The notes: generated by a model not told the origin, from the letters alone. Positions 25,393-34,127 are shown, counted from the stretch's first letter. The stretch: DNA of 46,216 bases from Gammaproteobacteria bacterium (GCA_004298065.1 SCRL01000008.1:1-46216), one strand, 5' to 3'. A program made the numbers and translations.

Positions 25393-25944
25393 CTAGCTAC
25401 GCGCCGGATGCTTCGCGAGTTTTCGCTGGAGTGTGCGCCGGTGCATATTGAGCCGGCGCGCGGTTTCGGAGATGTTGCCGCCGCACTCGTTCAGCACTTT
25501 CTGGATGTGCTCCCATTCGAGGCGCGCGACCGACAGCGGTTTCGGCTGCACCGGTGTCATTGCATCGCCTTCGTCGCGGTGGAACGCTGCCAGGATCTCG
25601 TCGGCGTCGGCCGGCTTGGCGAGGTAGTGCACCGCACCGAGCTTGATCGCCTCGACCGCGGTGGCGATCGAGGCGTAGCCGGTGAGCATGACGATGCGCG
25701 TGTTGGGATCGAGTTCCTTGAGCTTCGCGACCAGTTCGAGCCCTGAAGGACCCGGCATCTTGAGGTCGATCACGGCGTATTCCGGTGGGTCGGCTTGCGC
25801 CGCCGCCATGCCCTGCGCCACGTCGTGCGCCACGCGCACCGCATAGCCGCGCGCTTCGAAGGCATTACGCAACACGCGCGCGAAGGTCGCGTCGTCATCC
25901 ACCACGAGCAGTGTCGGGCGGTCGGCGTCAGTCGTATCGGTCAT
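25393..25944 (-). CDS. regA: Redox response regulator RegA/PrrA/ActR/RoxR
   Basis: A 183-residue two-domain regulator. The receiver has VVDDDATF, phospho-acceptor Asp60 (VIDLKMPG) and Lys110 (YLAKPAD). A short proline-containing linker leads to a Fis-type DNA-binding domain at about 140-183, reading CGGNISETARRLNMHRRTLQ, which is nearly invariant in the RegA/PrrA/ActR/RoxR group. These proteins control respiration, denitrification and oxidase genes in response to redox state. The ATG overlaps the regB stop (ATGA), so the pair is translationally coupled. Palindromes matching the RegA/PrrA consensus occur at three promoters in this window. Confidence 0.95.
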   Translation of the reverse strand: MTDTTDADRPTLLVVDDDATFARVLRNAFEARGYAVRVAHDVAQGMAAAQADPPEYAVIDLKMPGPSGLELVAKLKELDPNTRIVMLTGYASIATAVEAIKLGAVHYLAKPADADEILAAFHRDEGDAMTPVQPKPLSVARLEWEHIQKVLNECGGNISETARRLNMHRRTLQRKLAKHPARS

Positions 25945-27209
25945 GCGGCGATTCCCTTGAGCGGCAGCATCAGACGACAAAGCGTACCGCCGCCCTCGCG
26001 CCGGAGCAGCCGTACCGTGCCGCCAAAGCGGCTGAGCGTGGTGTAGGCAAGAAACAATCCGAGCCCCAGCCCCTCGCCCTTGGTGGATACGAACGGTTCG
26101 CCGGCGCGCTGCTCGACCTCGGGCGCGAGGCCTGGCCCGCGGTCGGCGATTTCGAGAACCAGCTCGTCCGCGGTCCAGCGGCCGTTCACTTCCACGTCGT
26201 CCGGCGAGACATCGGCGGCGTTGTTGAGGATGTTCACGACCGCCTGCGTGAGTGTCAGCTCGGCAACGATACGCGGCGCAGGCGGCGGGCCTTCGAGATG
26301 CGACCGCATCCGCACGCCCGGGCGGCGCGCCTGCCAGCCGCGCAGGAGTTCTTCGAGCCAGGCATCGAGCGCCTGCGGCGCGCCGGCCTCGGCGCGTGCC
26401 GCGCCGGCGCTGGCCGAGAGCGAGGCGAGGATCTCCTTGCTGCGTGCCACCTGCGCCCGCAGGATCGAAAGCGTCTCGCCGTCCACCGGCTTGCCCGGCG
26501 CAATGTCCTTCAGCAGCACCGCCAGGGTGGACAGCGGCGTGCCGAGCTCGTGCGCCGCGCCGGTAGCGAGCGTGCCGAGCGCGAGCACGCGCTCGTGCTT
26601 CAGTTCCTGTTCGCGCATCGCGGCCGCGAGACGGTCGCGCTCGCGCAGCGTCGCGTTCATCCGCACGGCGAAGGTCGCGATCAGCGCGGCGCTCACCAGG
26701 AATCCGAGCCACATGCCGACGACGTGCATCTGGAACTCGTCGCCGTGCATCGCGTGCGCGCCGGGCAGCGGCACATAGACGAACAACAAAGCCGTGTAGC
26801 ACGCGACCGCGAGACCGACCATGAACCACGTATGCGTCCGCGGCAGGGCCGCGGCGGTGAGCGTGATCGGCAGCAGGTACAGCGGCGCGAACGGATTGGT
26901 CGAGCCGCCGGTGTAATAGAGCAGACCGGTGAGCGCCAGCACGTCGAACGTGAGCTGCGCGAACAGCTCGCCGTCGCGCACCGGCCAGGCGCGCGCCAGG
27001 CGCAGCCACGTAAGCAGGTTCAGCACCGACATGGCCGCGAGAATCAGCACCAGCGGCTTGAGCGGCAGCCACATGTGGAGCGACTGCACCGCCACCCACA
27101 CCGCCAGCGCCTGGCCGGAGAGCGTGAGCGTGCGCAGCACCACGAGCCGGCGCAGGTTGATGGCGGCGGTGGGCGGGGAAACCGGTTCGGTCGCGGACAT
27201 ACCCGTCAT
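25941..27209 (-). CDS. regB: Redox sensor histidine kinase RegB/PrrB/ActS/RoxS
   Basis: A membrane kinase of about 422 residues; start at the ATG at 27209 (MTGMSATEPV) or 27200. Six membrane helices lie in residues 20-182. The GGSTNPF motif at 101-107 matches the ubiquinone-sensing GGxxNPF of RegB. The H-box is LGTLATGAAHELGTPLSTLA with phospho-His220, and the ATPase domain has NILNNAADVSPD, DRGPGL and GEGLGLGLFLA. In the helix after the H-box, RegB proteins have the redox-active cysteine (a Q-x2-R-C-R/K motif); here the sequence is QVARSKEIL, with Ser257 in its place. Sensing may therefore rely on quinone alone. Confidence 0.94.
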   Translation of the reverse strand: MTGMSATEPVSPPTAAINLRRLVVLRTLTLSGQALAVWVAVQSLHMWLPLKPLVLILAAMSVLNLLTWLRLARAWPVRDGELFAQLTFDVLALTGLLYYTGGSTNPFAPLYLLPITLTAAALPRTHTWFMVGLAVACYTALLFVYVPLPGAHAMHGDEFQMHVVGMWLGFLVSAALIATFAVRMNATLRERDRLAAAMREQELKHERVLALGTLATGAAHELGTPLSTLAVLLKDIAPGKPVDGETLSILRAQVARSKEILASLSASAGAARAEAGAPQALDAWLEELLRGWQARRPGVRMRSHLEGPPPAPRIVAELTLTQAVVNILNNAADVSPDDVEVNGRWTADELVLEIADRGPGLAPEVEQRAGEPFVSTKGEGLGLGLFLAYTTLSRFGGTVRLLRREGGGTLCRLMLPLKGIAA

Positions 27210-27260
27210 TCTAGCGGACCCCCGATGCCTGACCTTGACCTGACACAGGGGTGGAAGGGT

Positions 27261-27280
27261 GCGGGCCAAGGATGGCCTGC
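27261..27280. promoter_or_regulatory. GGGCC-N6-GGCC dyad beside the first RegA-type site
   Basis: GCGGGCCAAGGATGGCCTGC is a near-perfect inverted repeat with one mismatch. A perfect version occurs at 34128-34147. In both places its centre is 15.5 bases before the centre of the adjacent TGCGAC palindrome. It may be a second regulator's operator. Confidence 0.5.
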
Positions 27281-27311
27281 GACACATTGTCGCATGCGAC
27301 CACGTGTCGCA
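27278..27311. promoter_or_regulatory. Two abutting RegA/PrrA-type palindromes between regB and tonB
   Basis: Site one, TGCGACAcatTGTCGCA (27278-27294), and site two, TGCGACcacgtGTCGCA (27295-27311), each fit GCGNC-N5-GNCGC, the known RegA/PrrA consensus form. Their centres are 17 bases apart. A -10-like TACCAT at 27335-27340 lies 32 bases after the centre of the second site, as expected for activation of tonB. The pair could also act on the divergent regBA genes. Confidence 0.75.
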
Positions 27312-27369
27312 TTCAGACACCGGCTTCCGGGTCCTACCATGACGGCTTTCACGACCGTCACCCAACACC

Positions 27370-27960
27370 ATGCCCGCCCTCGCCAGCCGTCCGTTTCCGC
27401 TGCTGCCGCCGACCCTGCGCACGGCGCTGGTCGTGTCGATCGGGCTGCACGTTGCTCTCGTGGCCTGGCTGCGCCCGGCGCGCATCGAGCTGCCACAACC
27501 GTTCGCGGTCGAGCACCTCGAAGTCTCGTTCGCCGCGGCGCCCGCTCCGCGCGCGACGAAAACACCGACCGCGCCGTCGAGCACCGCGACGCGCAAGCCG
27601 ACACCTGCGGAATCCGCTGCTACGTCCACCCCGGCCGAAAACCCCGCCGGCGCCGGGCGCGACGAGCCGCTGGTCGAGGCCAAGTTCGACGTTGCCACGC
27701 TGCACAATCCGAAGCCGCCCTACCCGCTCGCCGCGCGCCGGCGCGGGTACGAGGGGCGCGTCTTGCTGAGCGTGCTGGTACGCGCCGATGGCGCCTGCGG
27801 CGACGTGACACTCAAACAGTCGAGCGGCCATACGTTGCTCGATTCGAGCGCCCTCGACACCGTGAAGCGTTGGCGCTTTCTGCCCGCGCGCCGCGGCGCC
27901 ACGTCGGTCGAATCGCGCGTAGACGTGCCGATCACCTTCCGCCTGGAGAACGCCGGCTAG
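27370..27960 (+). CDS. tonB: TonB-like energy transducer
   Basis: A 196-residue TonB-family protein that couples the proton gradient to outer-membrane receptors. A single N-terminal anchor helix (about 18-35, LRTALVVSIGLHVALVAWL) is followed by an Ala/Pro/Thr-rich periplasmic spacer (residues 50-90). The C-terminal domain (about 105-196) has NPKPPYPLAARRRGYEGRVL and the terminal VDVPITFRLENAG. The Pro-Lys/Glu spacer is shorter than in E. coli. It begins a five-part run with a TonB-dependent receptor and stands behind the tandem RegA-type palindromes. exbB and exbD are not in the window. Confidence 0.92.
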   Translation: MPALASRPFPLLPPTLRTALVVSIGLHVALVAWLRPARIELPQPFAVEHLEVSFAAAPAPRATKTPTAPSSTATRKPTPAESAATSTPAENPAGAGRDEPLVEAKFDVATLHNPKPPYPLAARRRGYEGRVLLSVLVRADGACGDVTLKQSSGHTLLDSSALDTVKRWRFLPARRGATSVESRVDVPITFRLENAG

Positions 27961-27984
27961 ACGCGCCGTCTTCCGCCACTTTCC

Positions 27985-30099
27985 ATGAGACATCGCTCCA
28001 TGCGAATCCCGCTGTTCGCGGCGCTCAGCGCCGCGCTCGCCGCCGCGGCGCAGGCCGCGGACCCGGAAACCCGCACGCTCGACGAAGTCGTGGTGAGCGG
28101 CGCGCGCGAGGCGACGCCGCTCGCGGCCACGCCCGCGGCCATCGGCCGGTTGGAGGCGCGCGCGCTCGACGACGCCAAGGCAACACGCATCGACCAGGTG
28201 GTCAACGCCCTGCCCGGCGTGCACATGGTGGACCTCGGCAACGAGCAGCATTCGATGAGCATCCGCCAGCCGATCACGACCAGCGCGGTCTACCAGTACC
28301 TCGAGGATGGCGTGCCGATCCGGCCGGTGGGTGTGTTCAACCACAACGCGCTCAACGAAGTGAACCTGACGGGCGCGGGCGGGGTCGAGGTGGTCCGTGG
28401 ACCGGCGTCGTCGCTCTACGGCAGCAACGCCGTCGGCGGCGCGGTGAACTTCCTCACGCGCGCGCCGTCGGCCGCGCCCGAGGGCCGGGTGGCGCTGCTC
28501 GCCGGCAGCGAAGGCTATAACCGGGTGGATACCGGCGCCAGCAACACCTGGGGCGACTTCGGACTGCGGCTCGCGCACTACAGCGCGCGCCAGCGCGGCT
28601 CGTGGCGCAACTACAACGACATGGACAAGGACTCGCTCACGCTGCGCGCCGACTACGCGCTCGATCCCCAGACGCCGCTCAAACTGGTGTACAGCTACAA
28701 CGAGCTCGACACCGAGACGCCGGGCTCGCTCAACGAAACCGATTTCCGCAACAACCCGGCGGTCAGCTACCAGACCTTCAGCTACCGGCGCGACAAGGCG
28801 CAGCGGCTCTCGGCCACGCTCGAACGCGAACACGGCGGTGTGCTCAACGCGCTCACGCTGTACGCGCGCGAGAACGACCATGGCCAGAACCCGGCCTACT
28901 CCATCCGCAGCTGTACGGTGTCGGCCACCTGCCCTACGGGTTACGTCGGCAATATCAACGTGAACAGCTACACCTCGCTCGGCCTCGAGGCGCGCCAGCG
29001 GCGCCACCTCGACTGGCGCGACGGCCGCCTGATCGTCGGTTTCACCTTCGACCGCAGTCCGAACACCTACGTCGAGGACAAGATCGACGTCACGCGCGAC
29101 GCCGCCAACGTCTACACCGGCTACAGCCTGAGCACGCGCAACCGCGAGTACGAGGTGCTGCTGCAGAACGCCTCGCTCTATGCCCAGTACGAATTCACGC
29201 TCTGGCCGGCCACGCGCCTGCAACTCGGCGGACGCTACGACACGCTGCGCTACGACTACACCAACAAATTGACGCCGAGCAGTGCCACCGGCGCGCCGAG
29301 CGAGGCCCGCACCTTCGAGCATTTCAGTCCGAAGGTCGGTTTGACCCACGAACTCACGCCCGCGACCAGCCTGTATGCCGCCTACAGCCAGGGCTTCACG
29401 CCGCCCGAGGTAAGCTCGCTGTACGCACGCCTGGCGGTGCCGAACCTCAAGTCGGCGGTGTTCGACAACTACGAGGCCGGCGTGCGCACGCGCTTCGCCG
29501 GCGGCCGCGGGCGCCTGAGCGCGAGCCTGTACCGGCTCGAAGGCTACGACGAACAGGTGAGTTATTCGATCGGCGTGGGCAACTCCGAGCCGCGCAACGC
29601 CGGGCGCACCCGCCACACCGGCCTCGAACTCGGCCTCGACTACGCCTTCGACGACCGTTGGGAAGCGCGCTTTGCCGGCACGCTCGCCGAGCACAAATAC
29701 CTCGACTACGACGCGAGCAGCACGCTCAGCTACGACGGCAAGATCGCCAAACAGGCACCGCAACAGATCGTCAACGCCGAGCTGGCTTGGAAGCCCACGT
29801 CCGGCTGGCGCGCGGCGCTCGAAGCGCAACGCGTGGGCGCCTACTGGATGAATGACGCCAACACCGTGTATTACGGCGGCCACAGCGTGTTCCATCTCCG
29901 CGCGACCTGGGCGCGCGGCGCGTGGGAGTGGTGGGGCAAGCTTCTGAACCTCACTGACCGCAAGTATTCCACCAGCGCCTCGAGCAGCTACTCCGGCAGC
30001 GGTGCCTATACCCCGGACACGCACAACACCTACACACCGGGTGATCCGCGTACGCTGTTCGTCGGCGTGGCCTACCGCTTCGGGGCGGCCGCTCGATGA
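27985..30099 (+). CDS. TonB-dependent outer membrane receptor
   Basis: A 704-residue receptor. The signal peptide begins MRHRSMRIPLFAALSAALAA (alternative ATG at 28000) and cleaves after QAADPE or nearby. The TonB box is TRTLDEVVVSG. The plug (about 45-170) contains NALPGVHMVDLG, YLEDGVPIRPVGVFNHNALN and VEVVRGPASSLYGSNAVGGAVNFLT, and the remainder is a 22-strand barrel ending VGVAYRFGAAAR. The substrate is not evident. Its next neighbours, a CECC-motif propeller lipoprotein and a thioredoxin-like protein, and the nearby copper genes suggest a metal or metal complex. It overlaps the next gene by four bases (ATGA). Confidence 0.93.
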   Translation: MRHRSMRIPLFAALSAALAAAAQAADPETRTLDEVVVSGAREATPLAATPAAIGRLEARALDDAKATRIDQVVNALPGVHMVDLGNEQHSMSIRQPITTSAVYQYLEDGVPIRPVGVFNHNALNEVNLTGAGGVEVVRGPASSLYGSNAVGGAVNFLTRAPSAAPEGRVALLAGSEGYNRVDTGASNTWGDFGLRLAHYSARQRGSWRNYNDMDKDSLTLRADYALDPQTPLKLVYSYNELDTETPGSLNETDFRNNPAVSYQTFSYRRDKAQRLSATLEREHGGVLNALTLYARENDHGQNPAYSIRSCTVSATCPTGYVGNINVNSYTSLGLEARQRRHLDWRDGRLIVGFTFDRSPNTYVEDKIDVTRDAANVYTGYSLSTRNREYEVLLQNASLYAQYEFTLWPATRLQLGGRYDTLRYDYTNKLTPSSATGAPSEARTFEHFSPKVGLTHELTPATSLYAAYSQGFTPPEVSSLYARLAVPNLKSAVFDNYEAGVRTRFAGGRGRLSASLYRLEGYDEQVSYSIGVGNSEPRNAGRTRHTGLELGLDYAFDDRWEARFAGTLAEHKYLDYDASSTLSYDGKIAKQAPQQIVNAELAWKPTSGWRAALEAQRVGAYWMNDANTVYYGGHSVFHLRATWARGAWEWWGKLLNLTDRKYSTSASSSYSGSGAYTPDTHNTYTPGDPRTLFVGVAYRFGAAAR

Positions 30100-31301
30100 G
30101 CGCGGCGCGCGCCGTCCTGTCGCTGCTTGTCGCGGCACTCGCCGCCGGCTGCGCCGCGACGCACAAGCATGACGCAACCAAGCCCATGGACCGCAACGCC
30201 ATGTGGCAGAAGTCGCTTTCGCGCGCGCCCATGGCCGCCACGGCCGCGTTCGACGCGCATGGGCGTCTGTGGCTCGCAAGCGTCGAAAACGGCCACGTGC
30301 TCCTGCGCCATTCGAACGATCTCGGCAACACCTACACCGCACCAGTGCGGGTGAATCCCGATCCCGAGCGCGTCGCTGCCGACGGCGAGAACCGTCCCAA
30401 GCTCGCCTTCGGCAAACACGGCGAAGTGTATGTCTCCTGGACGCAGAGCCTTGAGACGCCGTTCGCCGGCCACGTGCGCTTCGCTGCATCGCGCGACGGT
30501 GGCACGACGTTTTCATTACCCATCACCGTAAACGACGATCACGCGGCCATCAGCCACCGCTTCGATTCGCTGGTCGTGGACGGCGCCGGCCGTGTACACC
30601 TGCTGTGGCTCGACAAACGCGACAAGGAAAAATCCGGCGAGGCGTATACCGGCATCGCGCTGTATCACGCTGTATCCGACGACGACGGTAAATCGTTCGG
30701 CCCCAACCGCAAGCTCGCCGACCACACCTGCGAGTGCTGCCGCATCGCCATCGCGCGCGACACCGACGGCGTGCCGGTGGCGCTCTGGCGCCATGTGTTT
30801 GACCGGAACACCCGCGACCACGCGCTCCTGCGCCTTGACGGGATCTCTGCCGTCGTGCGCGCCAGCCGCGACGACTGGCGCGTGGACGGCTGCCCGCACC
30901 ACGGTCCGGCGCTGTCCATCGGGCCGGACGGCGTCTATCACCTCGCGTGGTTCACCGGCGCGCCGGGACGAGCCGGCCTCTATTACCGCCGCTCACTCGA
31001 CCACGGCCGAAATTTCGATACACCGATGCAGTTCGGCAATCCCGAGGCGCAGCCGGGACGCCCGCAGGTATTGAGTCTGGGCCAGCGCGTGACGCTGGCA
31101 TGGAAGGAATTCGACGGCACGGCGAGCCTCGTGCGCACCATGGTGTCGCGCGACGGCGGCGTGAGCTGGTCCGCGCCGGTGACACTGGCCCGCAGCGCAG
31201 GCGCGTCGGACCATCCGCAACTGCTGGCCGATCGCGGGCGCGTGTTCCTCGGCTGGCAGTCGGCGAGCGAGGGCTTCCGTCTGGTCGAGGTCGCGCCGTG
31301 A
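30096..31301 (+). CDS. Sialidase-fold (BNR-repeat) beta-propeller lipoprotein with CECC motif
   Basis: A 401-residue periplasmic or outer-membrane lipoprotein; the lipobox is LAAGC with Cys19. The body has repeated SxDxGxxF/W Asp-box motifs (ASRDGGTTFSLPI, SDDDGKSFGPN, SLDHGRNFDTP, SRDGGVSWSAPV), a six-bladed sialidase-like propeller. Sialidase catalytic residues are not evident. Between blades it carries ADHTCECCRIAIARD and DGCPHHGPAL: a Cys-x-Cys-Cys cluster and a Cys-Pro-His-His motif suited to binding soft metals. Flanked by a TonB-dependent receptor (ATGA overlap) and a TlpA-like protein (GTGA overlap). Function unknown; a periplasmic copper- or metal-handling role is my inference. Confidence 0.8.
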   Translation: MSAARAVLSLLVAALAAGCAATHKHDATKPMDRNAMWQKSLSRAPMAATAAFDAHGRLWLASVENGHVLLRHSNDLGNTYTAPVRVNPDPERVAADGENRPKLAFGKHGEVYVSWTQSLETPFAGHVRFAASRDGGTTFSLPITVNDDHAAISHRFDSLVVDGAGRVHLLWLDKRDKEKSGEAYTGIALYHAVSDDDGKSFGPNRKLADHTCECCRIAIARDTDGVPVALWRHVFDRNTRDHALLRLDGISAVVRASRDDWRVDGCPHHGPALSIGPDGVYHLAWFTGAPGRAGLYYRRSLDHGRNFDTPMQFGNPEAQPGRPQVLSLGQRVTLAWKEFDGTASLVRTMVSRDGGVSWSAPVTLARSAGASDHPQLLADRGRVFLGWQSASEGFRLVEVAP

Positions 31302-31762
31302 AGCGCTGGCTCGCGGTTGTCCTGCTCGTACTGGCGCTGCCGGCCGGCGCGCAGGAACTGAAATCGTTCACGCCGCAGAGCCTCACGCAGATTACGGCGA
31401 GCCGGGCCGGAACGCCGTTCGTGCTCGCCTTCTGGTCGCTCACCTGCGCGCACTGCCAGCAGGAGCTGGCCGATTTCGGCCGCCGGCACATCGCCCGTCT
31501 CGTGCTGGTCTCGACCGACACGCCGGCGGAGGCCGAGGCCATCCGCGCCACGCTCGCGCGCCACGGTCTGGAAAACGCCGAGGCCTGGGTGTTTGCCGAC
31601 GAGTTCGGCGAGCGCCTGCGCTACGCCGTGGACCGGCACTGGGCCGGCGAGCTCCCACGCAGCTACTTTTACGCCGCCGACGGTTCGCGCCGGGCGGTCT
31701 CCGGGCACCCGGAGACGACGCTGCTCGATCGCTGGCTCGGACACCGCACGCCGAACCGCTGA
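31298..31762 (+). CDS. TlpA-like periplasmic thioredoxin-fold protein
   Basis: A 154-residue secreted protein. The GTG at 31298 overlaps the stop of the preceding gene and starts a clear signal peptide, MKRWLAVVLLVLALPAGAQ. The redox motif is WSLTCAHCQQELADF (CAHC). It is slightly shorter than typical TlpA/ResA, with the cis-Pro region ELPRSYFYAADG near residue 120. A likely role is reducing cysteines of the neighbouring CECC protein or of copper centres. Last gene in the tonB unit. Confidence 0.85.
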   Translation: MKRWLAVVLLVLALPAGAQELKSFTPQSLTQITASRAGTPFVLAFWSLTCAHCQQELADFGRRHIARLVLVSTDTPAEAEAIRATLARHGLENAEAWVFADEFGERLRYAVDRHWAGELPRSYFYAADGSRRAVSGHPETTLLDRWLGHRTPNR

Positions 31763-31789
31763 GCCGCTGCGGTCACAAATTCATCTGGA

Positions 31790-31930
31790 GTGAATTTGCT
31801 CACCCCATCCTTGTGGTTCGCCCTTTCGGGCCGGCGTCGCTACGCTCCGCCGCCCAAAATCGCTCCCGGCGATTTTGTGGTCGCGCTTTAGCGCGCCCGA
31901 AGGGCGCAGACCAGGGGTGAGGCGGGGTTT
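31790..31930. repeat. Large nested palindromic intergenic element
   Basis: Outer ends CTCACCCC and GGGGTGAG enclose CGCCCTTTCGGGC and GCCCGAAGGGCG, and an inner AAAATCGCtcccgGCGATTTT hairpin. The whole 120-130 bases can fold as one branched cruciform. It looks like a REP/MITE-like dispersed element rather than a gene. It occupies the gap between the tonB unit and the copper receptor unit. Confidence 0.6.
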
Positions 31931-31931
31931 T

Positions 31932-31958
31932 CGTGGCTGCACATAACGTGCAGCCACG
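31932..31958. terminator. 11-bp perfect hairpin after the tonB unit
   Basis: CGTGGCTGCAC pairs with GTGCAGCCACG around ATAAC. GGGGTTTT lies just before it on the plus strand. A terminator or mRNA end stabiliser, unproven. Confidence 0.5.
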
Positions 31959-32033
31959 CCGCCGAACGGGCGCGCCATGGAAGGCGCGCACTGGACCTTC
32001 GAGCGGAGCTGGACAGCTTCGCGATGAAGGGTC

Positions 32034-32065
32034 TGCGACACATTGCCGCGCGACACCAAGTCGCA
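32034..32065 (+). promoter_or_regulatory. RegA/PrrA-type palindromes upstream of the copper receptor
   Basis: TGCGACAcatTGCCGCG (32034-32050) and CGCGACaccaaGTCGCA (32049-32065) both fit GCGNC-N5-GNCGC, the first imperfectly. A -10-like TATCAT at 32088-32093 is 31 bases after the centre of the second, almost the same as at the other two sites. The receptor ATG is 66 bases downstream. Confidence 0.72.
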
Positions 32066-32130
32066 TTCCCCTCGCCGCACGCGCCGCTATCATCGCGCGC
32101 GTTTCAATCCCCGCATCGAGGCCTACAACA

Positions 32131-34113
32131 ATGAAGCAACATCCCCTGCCCGTACTCGCGGCGACGCTCGCGCTCGCCGTCGCTACCGCCGTGCGCGCCG
32201 AAGAGACGACGCGGCTCGAAGAGGTCGTCGTGACCGCGCCGATGGTGTCGGAACCGCTCACGGTGGTCACCGATCCCAAGGCGCCGCGCCAGCCGGTGCC
32301 GGCGCATGACGGCGCGGACTATCTCAAGAACATCCCCGGCTTCTCGGTGATCCGCAAGGGCGGCACCGACGGCGACCCGGTGCTGCGCGGCCTCGCCGGC
32401 TCGCGTCTGAACGTGCAGATGGACGGGCAGACCATCCTCGGCGGCTGCGGCGGGCGCATGGACCCGCCCACGGCCTACGTCTTTCCCGAGGCCTACGACC
32501 GCATCCTCGTGCGCAAGGGGCCGCAGACGGTGCTCCACGGCGGCGGCAACCTCGCCGGCACAACGCTGTTCGAGCGCAACACCAAGCACTTCGACGCACC
32601 CGGCACGCGCGGCTTCGTGAGCGCACTCGCCGGCAGTTTCGATCGCAACGACCTGATGGCGGACGTGACCTCCGGCGGCCCCGGCGGCTATGTGCGTGCC
32701 GTCGCCACGCGCACCGACGCCAACGACTACGAGGACGGCGACGGGCGCCGGGTGCACTCGGCCTACATGCGCTGGAGCGGCAGCCTGCTCGGCGGCTGGA
32801 CACCGGATGCGAACACGCGCGTTGAGCTGTCCGTGGACCGCAGTGACGGCGAGGCGGCTTATGCCGACCGCAGCATGGACGGGACGGTCTTCGATCGCAC
32901 CAGCTATGGCGTGAAGCTCGAGAAGACGAAGCTGTCGACACGGGTGGAGAAACTGGAGGTCCAGGCGTTCCACCACTACGTGGACCACGTCATGGACAAC
33001 TATTCGCTGCGCCCGATCGCCGCCGGCAGCAAGTTCCTGCTGAGCAACCCGGACCGCACCACCGAGGGCGCGCGCCTCGCGGCGACGCTGGCGCTCGGGC
33101 CGGACACGCGCGCCACCGTGGGCGCCGACTACCAGGAACACCAGCACACGCTGCGCCAGTGGACCGCGACGGACAACATGTACTCGGCGATCGACGTGAA
33201 TTCCAGGCCGCGCACGCCGGACATGACGTTCGAGAACCTCGGTGTGTTCGCCGAGGTGACGCACCAACTCAACCCGCGCGACCGCGTGATCGGCGGCCTG
33301 CGTTTCGACACGCTCGATGTGAAGAACGAGAAGACCACCGGCTCGGGGGCGCTGTCGAGCGACACCGACCGCACCAAAGGCGCGTTCCTGCGCCACGAGC
33401 ACGATTTCGAGAGCGGGCTCACGAGCTACGTCGGCCTCGGGCACGCCGAGCGCCCGGCCGACTGGTGGGAGCGCAGCACCTACAACAACTTCTACCTCGA
33501 CCCGGAGAAGGCTACCCAGCTCGACGCCGGCCTGGTCTATGCCGGCGGCCGCTGGCGCGCCTCGCTTTCGGCCTTCGCCAACCGCATCGACGACTACATC
33601 CTGACGCGCGATACCGGCACCGTAAAATCGGCGCGCAACATCAATGCCTCGACCTACGGTGCCGAGGCCGACGCGAGCTATGCCGTGAACGACCGCTGGA
33701 CCGTGACCGGCGCGCTCGCCTGGGTGCGCGGCAGCAACGACACCGACGGCACGGCGCTGGCGCAGATGCCGCCGCTCGAGGGCCGGCTGGGGTTGCAGTA
33801 TGACGTCAAGAACTGGTCGCTCGGCGTGCTGGCGCGCCTGGTCGCGGAACAGGACCGGGTGCACGCGACCTACGGCAGCATCGTCGGCCAGGACATCGGC
33901 CGCACGCCCGGCTACACCGTGTTCTCGCTCAACGCCGGCTGGCGCCCGCGGAAGGGCGCGCTCGTCACCGCCGGCGTGGACAACGTGTTCGACAAAACCT
34001 ACGCCGAGCACCTCAGCCGCACCGGCACGGCGGTGGCAGGCTACACGCAGACCGTGCGCGTGAACGAGCCGGGGCGCAATCTCTGGCTCAAGGCGAATAT
34101 CGCGTTCGACTGA
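32131..34113 (+). CDS. TonB-dependent copper receptor, OprC/NosA type
   Basis: A 660-residue outer-membrane receptor; the ATG at 32131 gives a good signal peptide (MKQHPLPVLAATLALAVATA). The TonB box is TRLEEVVVTAP. The plug has YLKNIPGFSVIRKGGTDGDP and GSRLNVQMDGQTILGGCGGR, then MDPPTAYVFPEAYDR, characteristic of OprC/NosA copper receptors. The copper-binding pair described for Pseudomonas OprC, CxxxM plus HxM, is present as Cys106-x3-Met110 and His286-x-Met288. The last residues (NLWLKANIAFD) end in an aromatic/acid barrel terminus. Copper is needed for N2O reductase and for heme-copper oxidases. Confidence 0.93.
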   Translation: MKQHPLPVLAATLALAVATAVRAEETTRLEEVVVTAPMVSEPLTVVTDPKAPRQPVPAHDGADYLKNIPGFSVIRKGGTDGDPVLRGLAGSRLNVQMDGQTILGGCGGRMDPPTAYVFPEAYDRILVRKGPQTVLHGGGNLAGTTLFERNTKHFDAPGTRGFVSALAGSFDRNDLMADVTSGGPGGYVRAVATRTDANDYEDGDGRRVHSAYMRWSGSLLGGWTPDANTRVELSVDRSDGEAAYADRSMDGTVFDRTSYGVKLEKTKLSTRVEKLEVQAFHHYVDHVMDNYSLRPIAAGSKFLLSNPDRTTEGARLAATLALGPDTRATVGADYQEHQHTLRQWTATDNMYSAIDVNSRPRTPDMTFENLGVFAEVTHQLNPRDRVIGGLRFDTLDVKNEKTTGSGALSSDTDRTKGAFLRHEHDFESGLTSYVGLGHAERPADWWERSTYNNFYLDPEKATQLDAGLVYAGGRWRASLSAFANRIDDYILTRDTGTVKSARNINASTYGAEADASYAVNDRWTVTGALAWVRGSNDTDGTALAQMPPLEGRLGLQYDVKNWSLGVLARLVAEQDRVHATYGSIVGQDIGRTPGYTVFSLNAGWRPRKGALVTAGVDNVFDKTYAEHLSRTGTAVAGYTQTVRVNEPGRNLWLKANIAFD

Positions 34114-34127
34114 ACCTGCCGCCGGGC

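Noticed and set aside
27358-30516. Very long open frame on the minus strand opposite tonB and the receptor
   Set aside because: It is a GC-bias shadow: low-complexity Arg/Ala/Val-rich translation without domains, while the plus-strand genes have clear motifs.
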